This document shows, in pieces, positions 8,572 to 18,055 of a stretch of 64,000 nucleotides of DNA (the first letter of the stretch is position 1; each line of letters begins with the position of its first letter). The stretch comes from Acinetobacter bohemicus ANC 3994. GTDB taxonomy: Bacteria > Pseudomonadota > Gammaproteobacteria > Pseudomonadales > Moraxellaceae. Made by a program: the position numbers and the translations under genes. The stretch spans positions 88,908 through 152,907 of the forward strand of contig NZ_KB849167.1 in the NCBI RefSeq assembly GCF_000367925.1, written 5' to 3'. The notes below the pieces were generated by a model, which saw nothing but the letters and a program-made list of their open reading frames with translations, searched no databases and was not told the DNA's origin.

Positions 8572-9942
8572 ATGACCCAACTTACCTGTTTTAAAGCCTA
8601 CGATATTCGTGGCAAACTTGGTACAGAACTGAATGAAGACATTGCCTATAAGGTTGGTCGCGCTTATGGTCAAATTTATCAGCCCAAAACAGTGGTGATT
8701 GGTTGTGATATCCGCCTCAGCAGTGAAACATTAAAACAAGCCACCATCCGTGGTTTAAATGATGCAGGCATTAATGTCCTCGATTTAGGCATGACAGGCA
8801 CAGAAGAAGTCTATTTCGGTGCATTCCATCTCGATGTTCAAGGTGGCATTGAAATTACTGCGAGCCATAATCCAATGGATTATAACGGCATGAAATTGGT
8901 CCGTGAAAATGCACGACCGATTGGTGCCGACTCAGGTTTAAAAGAAATTCAAGCACTGGCTGAATCTGGTACATTTATAGACGTTGAAAACAAAGGCACT
9001 GTGCAAAATTATAATATTTTGCCTGAGTTTATTGAATATCTGATGACCTATATTGAGCCTGAAAAAATCAGTCCTTTAAAACTGGTGGTCAATGCAGGTA
9101 ATGGTGCGGCAGGCCATGTAATTGATGCCATTGAAGAAAAATTTAAGCACCTTGATATCTCGGTTGAATTTATCAAAATCAATCATCAGCCAGATGGCAC
9201 TTTTCCAAATGGTATTCCCAACCCTATTTTAGTGGAAAATCGTGCCAGCACTTCTGAAGCAGTGATCGCACATCAAGCCGATATCGGTATTGCGTGGGAT
9301 GGTGACTTTGACCGTTGCTTCCTTTTTGATGAAAAAGGTCAATTTATTGAAGGCTACTATATTGTCGGTCTACTGGCTCAAGCCTTCCTATTGAAGCAGT
9401 CAGGCGAAAAAATCGTGCATGATCCACGCTTGGTTTGGAATACCTTAGCCATCGTCGATGAACTGCAAGGCATTGCCGTGCAATCGCAATCTGGGCATTC
9501 ATATATTAAACAGAAGATGCGTGAACACAATGCCATATATGGCGGTGAAATGAGTGCACACCATTATTTCCGTGATTTTGCCTATTGTGATAGCGGTATG
9601 ATTCCATGGTTATTGGCGATTGCCGTGTTATCAGAAACCAAACAGTCTCTTTCTACCTTGGTAGAAAACATGATTACTAAATTCCCATGTTCAGGTGAAA
9701 TCAACTTTAAAGTTGCTGATACTCAAACTACGATTCAAAAGATTTTTGATCACTATGCCGAGCAAAATCCTGAAATAGATCAAACCGATGGGGTCAGTCT
9801 TAACTTTGGCACATGGCGTTTTAATGTCCGCGCCTCCAATACTGAACCCTTACTGCGTTTGAATATTGAAAGTCGCTTAGATCACAATCCTAAACCGATG
9901 CAAAATTATGTAGATGAACTAACCCTATTAATTCAGGGCTAA
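8572..9942 (+). CDS. pgm: Phosphomannomutase/phosphoglucomutase
   Basis: This 456-residue alpha-D-phosphohexomutase interconverts hexose 6- and 1-phosphates and supplies glucose 1-phosphate for GalU. Its active-site serine loop is GGIEITASHNPMDYNGMK (residues about 95-112), the metal loop is WDGDFDRCF, the sugar loop GGEMSAHHYF, and the phosphate-binding loop RASNTEPLLRLN. It matches the pgm gene that ends Acinetobacter capsule loci, and it faces gne1 across a shared terminator. It lies only 60 nt from glmS, so it could also receive some read-through. Confidence 0.94.
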   Translation: MTQLTCFKAYDIRGKLGTELNEDIAYKVGRAYGQIYQPKTVVIGCDIRLSSETLKQATIRGLNDAGINVLDLGMTGTEEVYFGAFHLDVQGGIEITASHNPMDYNGMKLVRENARPIGADSGLKEIQALAESGTFIDVENKGTVQNYNILPEFIEYLMTYIEPEKISPLKLVVNAGNGAAGHVIDAIEEKFKHLDISVEFIKINHQPDGTFPNGIPNPILVENRASTSEAVIAHQADIGIAWDGDFDRCFLFDEKGQFIEGYYIVGLLAQAFLLKQSGEKIVHDPRLVWNTLAIVDELQGIAVQSQSGHSYIKQKMREHNAIYGGEMSAHHYFRDFAYCDSGMIPWLLAIAVLSETKQSLSTLVENMITKFPCSGEINFKVADTQTTIQKIFDHYAEQNPEIDQTDGVSLNFGTWRFNVRASNTEPLLRLNIESRLDHNPKPMQNYVDELTLLIQG

Positions 9943-9957
9943 TCCTAGAGTTGAAAT

Positions 9958-9988
9958 TAAAATGGGAGCAACTTTGCTCCCATTTTTA
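9958..9988. terminator. Bidirectional terminator between pgm and gne1
   Basis: The stem AAAATGGGAGCA / TGCTCCCATTTTT with a short loop lies between the pgm stop and the convergent gne1 stop. A-rich and T-rich flanks allow it to work on both strands. Confidence 0.85.
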
Positions 9989-9998
9989 ATGGATATCG

Positions 9999-11018
9999 CT
10001 AGTTTTTATAACCTGTTGGGTTTTGTTTTTGCCAATTCCAACTGTCTGCCAACATATCCTCTAGGCCATATTGCGGCTGCCAGCCCAATTCTGCTACAGC
10101 ACGTGCATTATCCGCAAATGACGTTGCCACATCACCTGCACGGCGTGCTACAAATTCAAAAGCAACGGCTACACCCGTGACCTGTTCAAAGGTATTTTTG
10201 ACTTGTAAAACCGATGAACCATTGCCTGTACCAATATTCCATGCACGACAACCGTGAGCATTTAAACGATTATTCAACGCACATAAATGCGCACGGGCTA
10301 AATCGACCACATGGATATAATCACGCACGCCAGTCCCATCAATCGTATCGTAATCATTGCCAAAAATAGCCAATTTTTCTCGACGACCGACTGCAACCTG
10401 AGTCACATAAGGCATCAAATTATTCGGAATGCCTTGTGGATCTTCGCCAATGCGACCACTTTTATGTGCACCAACGGGATTAAAATAACGCAGTAATGCA
10501 ATCGACCAATGCTCATCTGCGATGCACAGCTTTTGTAATAATTGCTCAACAATCAGCTTGGTATAACCATAATTATTATTGGGTATGCCTGTTGGCATAT
10601 CTTCATTTAAAGGCGATATATTGGCTTCATCATAGACCGTTGCCGATGAGCTAAACACTAAATTAAATACCTTTGCGCGTTGCATGGCTTGTACTAAACA
10701 AATCGAACCCGCAATATTATTGTCAAAATACTTGAGTGGAATCTGCTGACTTTCACCTACGGCTTTTAAACCAGCAAAGTGAATGACGGCATCAATCTGA
10801 TGTTCAGCAAAGACTGTATCCAAAGTTTGAGCATCTCGAATATCCCCTTGCATAAAGGTCAACGATTTTTCTGTCAGTTCTTGCACACGTGTTAAAGACT
10901 CGGCAGAACTATTAGATAAATTATCCAGCACCACAACCTCATGCCCTGAATTTAACAGTTCAACACAGGTGTGTGAGCCAATATAACCTGCACCACCCGT
11001 CACTAAAATTTTAGCCAT
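9999..11018 (-). CDS. gne1: UDP-glucose/UDP-N-acetylglucosamine 4-epimerase
   Basis: This 339-residue extended SDR epimerase (GalE family) interconverts UDP-Glc(NAc) and UDP-Gal(NAc) and so supplies galacto-sugars for the capsule. It has the NAD-binding GGAGYIGSHTCVELL, the DNLSNSSA segment, the catalytic SSSATVYD serine and YGYTKLIVEQ Tyr-Lys pair, and YFNPVGAHKSGRIGEDP. The start overlaps the gpi stop by 8 nt. Acinetobacter K loci carry this gene as gne1 next to pgm, which supports the symbol. Confidence 0.94.
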   Translation of the reverse strand: MAKILVTGGAGYIGSHTCVELLNSGHEVVVLDNLSNSSAESLTRVQELTEKSLTFMQGDIRDAQTLDTVFAEHQIDAVIHFAGLKAVGESQQIPLKYFDNNIAGSICLVQAMQRAKVFNLVFSSSATVYDEANISPLNEDMPTGIPNNNYGYTKLIVEQLLQKLCIADEHWSIALLRYFNPVGAHKSGRIGEDPQGIPNNLMPYVTQVAVGRREKLAIFGNDYDTIDGTGVRDYIHVVDLARAHLCALNNRLNAHGCRAWNIGTGNGSSVLQVKNTFEQVTGVAVAFEFVARRAGDVATSFADNARAVAELGWQPQYGLEDMLADSWNWQKQNPTGYKN

Positions 11019-12678
11019 GTGCTTTTCCTAATAATATTTGAATTAAACCTTGCGTAGAAACATCTAAAGTTGAAAGATCTTTCTCATCACCATTTAAAAT
11101 TGGCAACAGTTGATTGGCAATTTCTTTACCCTTTTCTACGCCCCATTGGTCAAATGGATTAATATTCCAAAGTACTGATTGCACAAATACTTTATGTTCA
11201 TACATGGTAATCAGCATACCCAAACTATAAGGATTCAATTCTTGTAATAAAATAGTGGTACTTGGTTGATTGCCACTATATTGTTGATATAGCGGTAAAT
11301 CTGCTAATTCTTTTTGATCCAAAGCTTGATTGCCAAATGCCAATAAACGTGATTGTGCCAAGCAATTCGATAGTGCTAAATGGTGCTGTTCAATTAAGGC
11401 CTCTGCATTTTCAACATAGGTAAATTGATTGGCATTATAGCGTTTCACAGGTGCAATAAAGTCACAACTGACTGAATGGCTGCCTTGATGTAACAATTGA
11501 TAAAATGCATGTTGCGCATTCGGTCCAACCTCCCCCCAAACAATCGGGCAAGTATCCAGTTGTACTTTTTCCCCATTACGCTGAACCGACTTACCATTCG
11601 ATTCCATTTCTAATTGTTGTAAATAAGCTGCAAAATATTTTAACCGGCCATCATAAGGCAAGACTGCATGGGTTTGAATATTCAGAAAATTATTATTCCA
11701 AACCCCCAGTAAGCCCATCAACACTGGTATATTTTTTTCAAACGGGGCATTTTGAAAATGCTCATCCACCGCATAAGCACCGGCAAGCAACTGCTTAAAG
11801 CCCTCAACCCCAATACTTAATGCAATAGGCAAACCAATACACGACCACAGTGAATAACGCCCCCCCACCCAATCCCAAAGCAACAACTGGTTTTCAGCAG
11901 CAATCCCCCACTCGGTCATTTTTTCAGGCTTGGTCGATATACCAATAAAATGATTTTTTAACAGGCTCTCGCTTTTTCCAAGCGACTTTTCCAACCATTG
12001 TCGCACCGTTTGTGCATTTGAAAGTGTATCAATGGTGCCAAAAGATTTTGATGAAATAATAAATAAGGTAGTTTCTGGGCGCAGCTGATGCAGCAACTCA
12101 GAAAGCTGGCTGCCATCCATGGTGGATACAAAATGTACCGCCAATGGCTTAACTGTCTTCACTTTATAATCCGAAAGCGCATGACTGACCATGAGCGGAC
12201 CTAAATCGGAACCACCAACACCAATATTGACCACATCTTGAATCACTTCACCCGTTGCACCACGATATTGACCAGCGTGAAGTTTATCCACCAAAGCATA
12301 CATACGGTCTAACTGTTGATGCACTTGCCGATTGATCTGTGGAAATTTTTTATGATCCACGGGTTGGCGCAATGCCCAGTGCATGGCTGCACGCTGTTCT
12401 GTATAGTTGATTTTTTCTTCAGAAAAAAATCGCTGAATCCAAGCCGCTAATTCATTGGATTGAGCAAAAGCCAATAAACTATCTAAAACCTGTTGATCCA
12501 TACGATGCTTGCTATAATCAAATACGATTTGATCGCACTGCACTGAAAATTTTTCAAAGCGATTTTTCTGAGTAAACAATTCATTTAAATGAAGACTATT
12601 ATGCCGATTTGCAGCATCACGTAATTGTTGCTTTAGGGCTGTTTTACGTTTTGAATCGTGTTCAATATTTTCACTCAT
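11011..12678 (-). CDS. gpi: Glucose-6-phosphate isomerase
   Basis: Gpi interconverts glucose 6-phosphate and fructose 6-phosphate. The 555-residue protein contains both family signatures: DWVGGRYSLWSCIGLPIALSIG (residues about 269-290) and GMLITMYEHKVFVQSVLWNINPFDQWGVEKGK near the C-terminus, with NIGVGGSDLGP in the N-terminal SIS domain. It overlaps ugd by 4 nt (ATGA) and gne1 by 8 nt, so it belongs to the capsule operon. A G7 run codes for the VGG of the first signature without breaking the frame. Confidence 0.95.
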   Translation of the reverse strand: MSENIEHDSKRKTALKQQLRDAANRHNSLHLNELFTQKNRFEKFSVQCDQIVFDYSKHRMDQQVLDSLLAFAQSNELAAWIQRFFSEEKINYTEQRAAMHWALRQPVDHKKFPQINRQVHQQLDRMYALVDKLHAGQYRGATGEVIQDVVNIGVGGSDLGPLMVSHALSDYKVKTVKPLAVHFVSTMDGSQLSELLHQLRPETTLFIISSKSFGTIDTLSNAQTVRQWLEKSLGKSESLLKNHFIGISTKPEKMTEWGIAAENQLLLWDWVGGRYSLWSCIGLPIALSIGVEGFKQLLAGAYAVDEHFQNAPFEKNIPVLMGLLGVWNNNFLNIQTHAVLPYDGRLKYFAAYLQQLEMESNGKSVQRNGEKVQLDTCPIVWGEVGPNAQHAFYQLLHQGSHSVSCDFIAPVKRYNANQFTYVENAEALIEQHHLALSNCLAQSRLLAFGNQALDQKELADLPLYQQYSGNQPSTTILLQELNPYSLGMLITMYEHKVFVQSVLWNINPFDQWGVEKGKEIANQLLPILNGDEKDLSTLDVSTQGLIQILLGKAHG

Positions 12679-13934
12679 ACACGACCTACGCCTTGGTAAG
12701 CAAAGCCCTGTGCTTTGACAAATTCAGGGTTAAATATATTTCGGCCATCCAAAATCAATGGATGCCTCATTTTCTGTTGTATCTGTTTAAAGTCAGGACT
12801 CCAATACTGCTTCCATGCGGTCATGACACATAAAGCATCGGCATGTTCAACCGCCTGGTATTGTTCATCACATAGAATTAAATCGTCTCGATGACCATAA
12901 ACTTTATGTATTTCATCCAGTGCTTGTGGGTCATGCAATTGAACTTTCACGCCCTGCGCCCATAATGCAACCAGCATAGTATGAATTGGAGAATTATGAA
13001 TACTCGACGTGTTCTCTTTAAAAGATGCACCCCAGATAGCAACCGTTTTGGCTTTTAAATTACCATGATAGTAATTCCAAAGTTTCCGAAACAAGATTTC
13101 TTTTTGTTGTTGGTTAATTTCCCAGACTTGTTCTAATAGTTGGCTCCGCACCCCAGTATCCGATACCGTATGCGATAAAGTCAGAATATCATGTGAAAAA
13201 TTCTCACCACCAAAACCCACACCAGATGACAAATATGCCGCACCGATACGGCTATCCGCAGCTAAACCTTGTCTAACATTGGCAATATCAATTCCCAGCT
13301 TTTCTGAAACGAGAGCAAGATCATTCATATAACTAATACGAGTTGCCAACATGCCGGAAATACTGAGTTTGGTAAATTCAGCATCTAAAATGGGCATTAT
13401 CAAAAATTGCTGTTTGAATTGAAAAAAAGGACGCAGCAACTCTTGCATGAGTTGTGCAGTTTGATCCTGATCGACCCCAACGATCACTTGTTTGGAATCT
13501 GTAAAGCTGCGAATCGCATTGCCTTCTTGAATAACATCAGGTAAATATGCCCAGTGATCCAAAGGAAGTTTCTGCTTTAACTGATCTGTACCACGTAAAC
13601 CAAAAGTTGAGCCATTGATCATTAATTTTGGATGAATAATCGGTAATAAACTAATTTTTTCAGCAATCGTTAAAGCTTGATTTAACTCAGATGGGCTATA
13701 AGAAAATAAATAAGCATCCTGATCATGAAAGAGTTGATCAATCGAGATCATCTTTAAAAAATCAGTGTGCAGCTGCTTTAGAATCAAACGATTGACTGAA
13801 TCATCTTGATATTGTGGTGCTTTGGGTACTGGTAAATCTGATGCCAAACACCAAGACACTTGATGTCCAAAATCGGCCATCAAGCCAGCTAATACACCCG
13901 CTTGTAGGGTGGTGCCAAAAACACTAATTTTCAT
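12675..13934 (-). CDS. ugd: UDP-glucose 6-dehydrogenase family protein with altered active site
   Basis: By position (between galU and gpi) and overall fold this is the Acinetobacter K-locus ugd product, expected to oxidise UDP-glucose to UDP-glucuronate. The 419-residue sequence keeps the long central helix (AEFTKLSISGMLATRISYMND) and the C-terminal domain (IWGASFKENTSSIHNSP, LILDGRNIF). The catalytic loop usually reads GGSCFxKD, but here it reads GGENFSHD: residue 245 is Asn where the nucleophilic Cys is expected, although Asp249 is kept. The conserved Asn after the active-site Lys is Ser193. The nucleotide loop GTTLQAG is also unlike the usual GxGYVG. Membership is firm; activity is not. 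Confidence 0.8.
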   Translation of the reverse strand: MKISVFGTTLQAGVLAGLMADFGHQVSWCLASDLPVPKAPQYQDDSVNRLILKQLHTDFLKMISIDQLFHDQDAYLFSYSPSELNQALTIAEKISLLPIIHPKLMINGSTFGLRGTDQLKQKLPLDHWAYLPDVIQEGNAIRSFTDSKQVIVGVDQDQTAQLMQELLRPFFQFKQQFLIMPILDAEFTKLSISGMLATRISYMNDLALVSEKLGIDIANVRQGLAADSRIGAAYLSSGVGFGGENFSHDILTLSHTVSDTGVRSQLLEQVWEINQQQKEILFRKLWNYYHGNLKAKTVAIWGASFKENTSSIHNSPIHTMLVALWAQGVKVQLHDPQALDEIHKVYGHRDDLILCDEQYQAVEHADALCVMTAWKQYWSPDFKQIQQKMRHPLILDGRNIFNPEFVKAQGFAYQGVGRV

Positions 13935-13947
13935 GATTCACCCAAAT

Positions 13948-14826
13948 TTAATCTAAGTTTAAATCTTGAATTAATTGCTTAAATTCAGCACCCAACTGGG
14001 GGTGTGCAAGACCATAATGCAATACCGCTTTTAAATAACCCAACTTACTTCCACAATCAAAAGTTTGACCTTTCATTCGGTAAGCTTCAACCGCTTCCGT
14101 TTTCTGTAACATCGCAATTGCATCAGTTAGTTGAATTTCATTGCCTGCACCTTTAGGCGTTTGTTCCAAAATTTGCATAATGTGAGCAGGCAGTATATAG
14201 CGCCCCACCACCGACAAATTGGATGGTGCAGTACCCACTGCTGGTTTTTCCACAATCCCTTGCATGACTATGCTTTCACCCTCAACAGGCGATACTTGTA
14301 CATCGACTATACCGTACTGATCAACGAGATGCTCGGGTACTGCTTCCACCATAATTTGTGCAGCTTGATTTTGATTAAAACGATCAATCATCAAAGATAA
14401 ATCATTCTCAGCAGCTTTATTTTGCACCAGTACATCCGGTAGCAGTACAGCAAAAGCATCATCACCAATCACAGATTTAGCACACAGTACAGCATGTCCT
14501 AAACCTAAAGGTTGCGACTGACGAACACTAATAATACTGACATTTTCTGGTAAAATTTCAGTGATTTCTTTAAGTAAATCAAACTTTTTCTTTTGTACTA
14601 AAGTGGTTTCAAGCTCAAAATTGCGATCGAAATAATTTTCGATCGATGCTTTCGATGAATGCGTCACCAAAATAATTTGCTCAATACCCGCTGCAATTGC
14701 TTCTTTAATGACATATTCAATAGCTGGACGATCAACCACCGTCACCATTTCTTTAGGAATCGATTTACTTGCAGGTAAAAATCGTGTCCCTAAACCAGCA
14801 ACGGGAAGAATGGCTTTTTTGATCAT
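13948..14826 (-). CDS. galU: UTP-glucose-1-phosphate uridylyltransferase
   Basis: GalU makes UDP-glucose from UTP and glucose 1-phosphate, feeding Gne1 and Ugd. The sequence has the nucleotidyltransferase loop AILPVAGLGTRFLPASKSIPKEM, DRPAIEYVIKEA, GLGHAVLCA, VLLPDVLV, the late GIVEKP and the terminal FDCGSKLGYLKA block. Two ATGs are in frame, 14832 and 14826; AGG lies 7 nt before the second but only 1 nt before the first, so 14826 is chosen, giving 292 residues. It lies 15 nt after the gdr gene in the same direction. Confidence 0.95.
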   Translation of the reverse strand: MIKKAILPVAGLGTRFLPASKSIPKEMVTVVDRPAIEYVIKEAIAAGIEQIILVTHSSKASIENYFDRNFELETTLVQKKKFDLLKEITEILPENVSIISVRQSQPLGLGHAVLCAKSVIGDDAFAVLLPDVLVQNKAAENDLSLMIDRFNQNQAAQIMVEAVPEHLVDQYGIVDVQVSPVEGESIVMQGIVEKPAVGTAPSNLSVVGRYILPAHIMQILEQTPKGAGNEIQLTDAIAMLQKTEAVEAYRMKGQTFDCGSKLGYLKAVLHYGLAHPQLGAEFKQLIQDLNLD

Positions 14827-14841
14827 CGTCATACCTAAACA

Positions 14842-16716
14842 CTAATTTACTTTAACTTCTTTACCACGTTGATAGCCATCAACATAATGTTCTAATTGTG
14901 CCAATGCCCAATCCACATCACTATCAATTGCTGTTAACGCATTTAAACGCTCAAAAATTTCAACTAACTCATCCAAAGGATAATGTTTTTCTATCGAACG
15001 TAAAATACGACTATGTTGGGTAATTTCTGTATCTTCATGGTCGATCAATAACTCTTCATACAGTTTTTCACCCGGACGTAAGCCTGAATATTGAATTTCA
15101 ATATCGCCATTATTAGAGCTTTCTTCACGAACTTTCAAACCACTGAGTGAAATCATTTGGCGTGCAAGATCTTGAATACGAACAGGTTCACCCATATCCA
15201 ACAAGAACACATCACCTCCTTGTCCTAAAGCCCCCGCCTGAATCACCAACTGTGATGCTTCTGGAATCGTCATAAAGTATCGTGTGACATCAGGATGGGT
15301 CACCGTAATGGGACCACCTTTGGCAATTTGTTGCTTAAACAATGGAACAACGGAGCCTGATGAACCCAAAACATTACCAAAACGTACAATACTGACCTGA
15401 GTCTGGTTTTGTGCCTCAGCCATAGCCTGACAGTACAGTTCAGCCATGCGTTTTGACGCCCCCATGACATTGGTTGGGCGTACTGCTTTATCGGTTGAGA
15501 TTAAAACGAAGGTCTCAACCCCTTTTTTAACTGCTGCATTAAGGCTAAATGCGGTACCAATTGAATTATTTTTCAACCCAGCCAGTGGATTACACTCAAC
15601 CAAAGGCACATGCTTATATGCCGCTGCATGATATACGGTTTGTACTTGATATTGTTCAATCACACGTTCTAATTTACGTTGATCCAGTACCGTACCTAAT
15701 ATGGGAATAATTTCAATATCACTATTTAAATTCAATTCTTTATCAATAGCATACAGTGCAAATTCCGTAAGCTCATAAATCACTAATTTATTTGGCTTAT
15801 TTTTAACAATTTGTCGACAGAGTTCTGAACCGATTGAGCCACCAGCCCCTGTGACCATGACCACTTTATTTTGAATATTTTTAGCCAATAATTCTTGAAT
15901 TGGCGGTACAGGGTCGCGGCCTAATAAATCAATAATATCTACTTCTTGGATATCTGAAACGCGAATTTCACCATCCACCAATCTGGTCAAACCTGGAATT
16001 TCCGTGATTTTAAGATGTGCTGGCTCTAAAAACTTAATAATTTCGCTTTTTCGCACCCGCCCTACCGAAGGTAACGCAATTAATATTTCATCAACATTTT
16101 GTTTAGAAAGTAAATTTAAAGCATAGGTAGGATTATAAACTTTAAGTCCACCCATCATTTGACCGAATAATGATGCATCATCATCAATAAAAAATATCGG
16201 TAAATGTTCGTCTGACCGATAGAGTGTAGCAGCGACCTGCTGCCCAGCATACCCAGCACCATAAATTGCCACCCGCTTACGTGGAATATCCGATTGGAGA
16301 TATGATTTTACCACTGAACGAATGATCACTCGACTAAACCATACCCACATAAACATCAAAAAACCAAACATAAATGGAATAGATGTGGGAATAAAAGCAT
16401 GCGTCCAATAGGCCATCGCATATAAACCGACCACTGTCAGCGTCGTAGCAAGTGCCAATTTAGCAATAAAAACTTCGTTAAATGTACGAACAATAAAACT
16501 ATAAACACCACAAATCAATAAGGCAAAAACCGCCAAAAAACTGACCCATAAGGAGCCAAAAGCTAAGTTGGGAACAACTTCTGTACCCAAATTAAATGCA
16601 CGAAGGGCGTAACAAAGCCAAATTAAAATAGGAAAGACCATGAAATCTAAAGCGATTAAAAAACTTTGCTTCAAGTGTCTAGGCGCAGCAGCAAATGGAA
16701 CTATCATTGATTTCAC
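14842..16716 (-). CDS. gdr: UDP-GlcNAc 4,6-dehydratase (PglF/WbpM/Gdr type)
   Basis: This inner-membrane enzyme converts UDP-GlcNAc to the 4-keto-6-deoxy sugar, first step to UDP-QuiNAc4NAc. The 624 residues comprise four N-terminal transmembrane segments (residues about 18-125), a CoA-binding-like domain (AIYGAGYAGQQVAATLY), then the catalytic SDR domain: VTGAGGSIGSELCRQI, YHAAAYKHVPLVE, and STDKAVRPTNVMGASKR, where Met replaces the usual catalytic Tyr, as is normal for this subfamily. It is the first of a set with qhbA, qhbB and pglC, the same set as weeK-J-I-H in Acinetobacter emulsan clusters. Confidence 0.93.
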   Translation of the reverse strand: MKSMIVPFAAAPRHLKQSFLIALDFMVFPILIWLCYALRAFNLGTEVVPNLAFGSLWVSFLAVFALLICGVYSFIVRTFNEVFIAKLALATTLTVVGLYAMAYWTHAFIPTSIPFMFGFLMFMWVWFSRVIIRSVVKSYLQSDIPRKRVAIYGAGYAGQQVAATLYRSDEHLPIFFIDDDASLFGQMMGGLKVYNPTYALNLLSKQNVDEILIALPSVGRVRKSEIIKFLEPAHLKITEIPGLTRLVDGEIRVSDIQEVDIIDLLGRDPVPPIQELLAKNIQNKVVMVTGAGGSIGSELCRQIVKNKPNKLVIYELTEFALYAIDKELNLNSDIEIIPILGTVLDQRKLERVIEQYQVQTVYHAAAYKHVPLVECNPLAGLKNNSIGTAFSLNAAVKKGVETFVLISTDKAVRPTNVMGASKRMAELYCQAMAEAQNQTQVSIVRFGNVLGSSGSVVPLFKQQIAKGGPITVTHPDVTRYFMTIPEASQLVIQAGALGQGGDVFLLDMGEPVRIQDLARQMISLSGLKVREESSNNGDIEIQYSGLRPGEKLYEELLIDHEDTEITQHSRILRSIEKHYPLDELVEIFERLNALTAIDSDVDWALAQLEHYVDGYQRGKEVKVN

Positions 16717-16856
16717 AGGAAAAACTTCTTTTTTAAATTCGATTATTTATCTAGATGATATAAAAGTTGATTTCATCTAAATCCCCTAGCATTTAAATCA
16801 TATATATCGAATGTGAAGCAGTATCTTTATACATGCGTCACTTAGTCAAAATTATT

Positions 16857-18026
16857 TTAAAGCTGGTTAATCACTTGCTGAATACTCGCTACAGTTTTAT
16901 TCAGACTATCTAGACTCAAAGTCGGGTGAACTAAAAACATCAAGCTGGTTTCACCTAACATCTGGGCATTGGCTAAACGCTTTTCAGGTCGCCATGCTGT
17001 ATGATCAAATGCATGCTCTAAATAAACTTCTGAACATGAACCACTAAAACATGGTACACCTGATGCATTAATTTCCTGCATGATGCGATCACGCGACCAA
17101 CCTTCCGGCAATTTTTCAATATTCACTTGAACATAACATTTATAACATGCATGCACATAATTATTTGACGGACGATGCACAGTAAAATAGGGGCTATTTT
17201 CAAACGCATTTAAAATAATATCGGTATGATCCTTACGCTTTTTTGTCCATTCTGGCATTTTTGTCAACTGGATACGCCCAATCACCGCTTGCATTTCCAT
17301 CATGCGCCAATTGGTACCAAATGAGTCATGTAGCCAACGGAATCCCGGTGGATGCTGCTTATTGTAAATGCTGTCAAAATTTTTACCATGGTCTTTATAT
17401 GACCACATTTTTTTCCATAACTCTTCATCATTGGTGGTGACCATACCACCTTCTCCACCCGTGGTCATGATTTTATCCTGACAAAATGACCATGCCGCAA
17501 TATGACCAATTGAGCCTGCAAGTTTGCCTTTATATTGTGCACCATGCGCTTGCGCACAGTCTTCTATGACATAAAGACCTTTATCGTGAGCCAATTGCAT
17601 GATTGGGTCCATATCACACATCCAACCTGCCAAATGCACACAAATAATCGCTTTTGTATTAGGCGTCAGCACAGCTTGAATGGTTTGCGCTGAAATATTC
17701 TGTGAATCGAGTTCTACATCAGCAAAAATAGGGTTCGCCCCTGCTGTCACAATTGAACTGGCTGAAGCCAAAAAGGTCCGCGAGGTGACAATCACATCAT
17801 CCCCTTCACCAATACCTAATGCTTTTAATGCGACATCTAAAGCAACCGTGCCATTGGCTAATGCTACTGCATATTGAGTACCTGCGAACTGTGCAAATTC
17901 TTTTTCAAATTCATGGCATTCTTGACCTGTCCAATAATTCACTTTATTTGAAAGTAAAACATTAGAAACAGCATCTGCTTCTTCTTTGGTAAAACTTGGC
18001 CATGGTTCAAATGCAGTATTGAGCAT
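16857..18026 (-). CDS. qhbA: UDP-4-amino-4,6-dideoxy-GlcNAc aminotransferase (PglE/WeeJ type)
   Basis: A DegT/DnrJ/EryC1-family PLP enzyme of 389 residues that would aminate the Gdr product at C4. Seen are the PLP-pocket segments ALANGTVALDVALKALGIGEGDDVIVTSRTF, VIEDCAQAHGAQYKG, and the PLP-lysine segment AAWSFCQDKIMTTGGEGGM (Lys near residue 189). A tandem search against PglE and perosamine synthases would separate the two; the flanking acetyltransferase and PglC-like transferase favour QuiNAc4N. About 140 nt without a gene separate it from gdr. Confidence 0.88.
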   Translation of the reverse strand: MLNTAFEPWPSFTKEEADAVSNVLLSNKVNYWTGQECHEFEKEFAQFAGTQYAVALANGTVALDVALKALGIGEGDDVIVTSRTFLASASSIVTAGANPIFADVELDSQNISAQTIQAVLTPNTKAIICVHLAGWMCDMDPIMQLAHDKGLYVIEDCAQAHGAQYKGKLAGSIGHIAAWSFCQDKIMTTGGEGGMVTTNDEELWKKMWSYKDHGKNFDSIYNKQHPPGFRWLHDSFGTNWRMMEMQAVIGRIQLTKMPEWTKKRKDHTDIILNAFENSPYFTVHRPSNNYVHACYKCYVQVNIEKLPEGWSRDRIMQEINASGVPCFSGSCSEVYLEHAFDHTAWRPEKRLANAQMLGETSLMFLVHPTLSLDSLNKTVASIQQVINQL

Positions 18027-18055
18027 AATTCATTCCTAATTTTTTAAATATGAAA

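Noticed and set aside
11869..11876. C7 run inside gpi as a second contingency tract
   Set aside because: The gpi frame is intact and the run codes for a conserved VGG motif.
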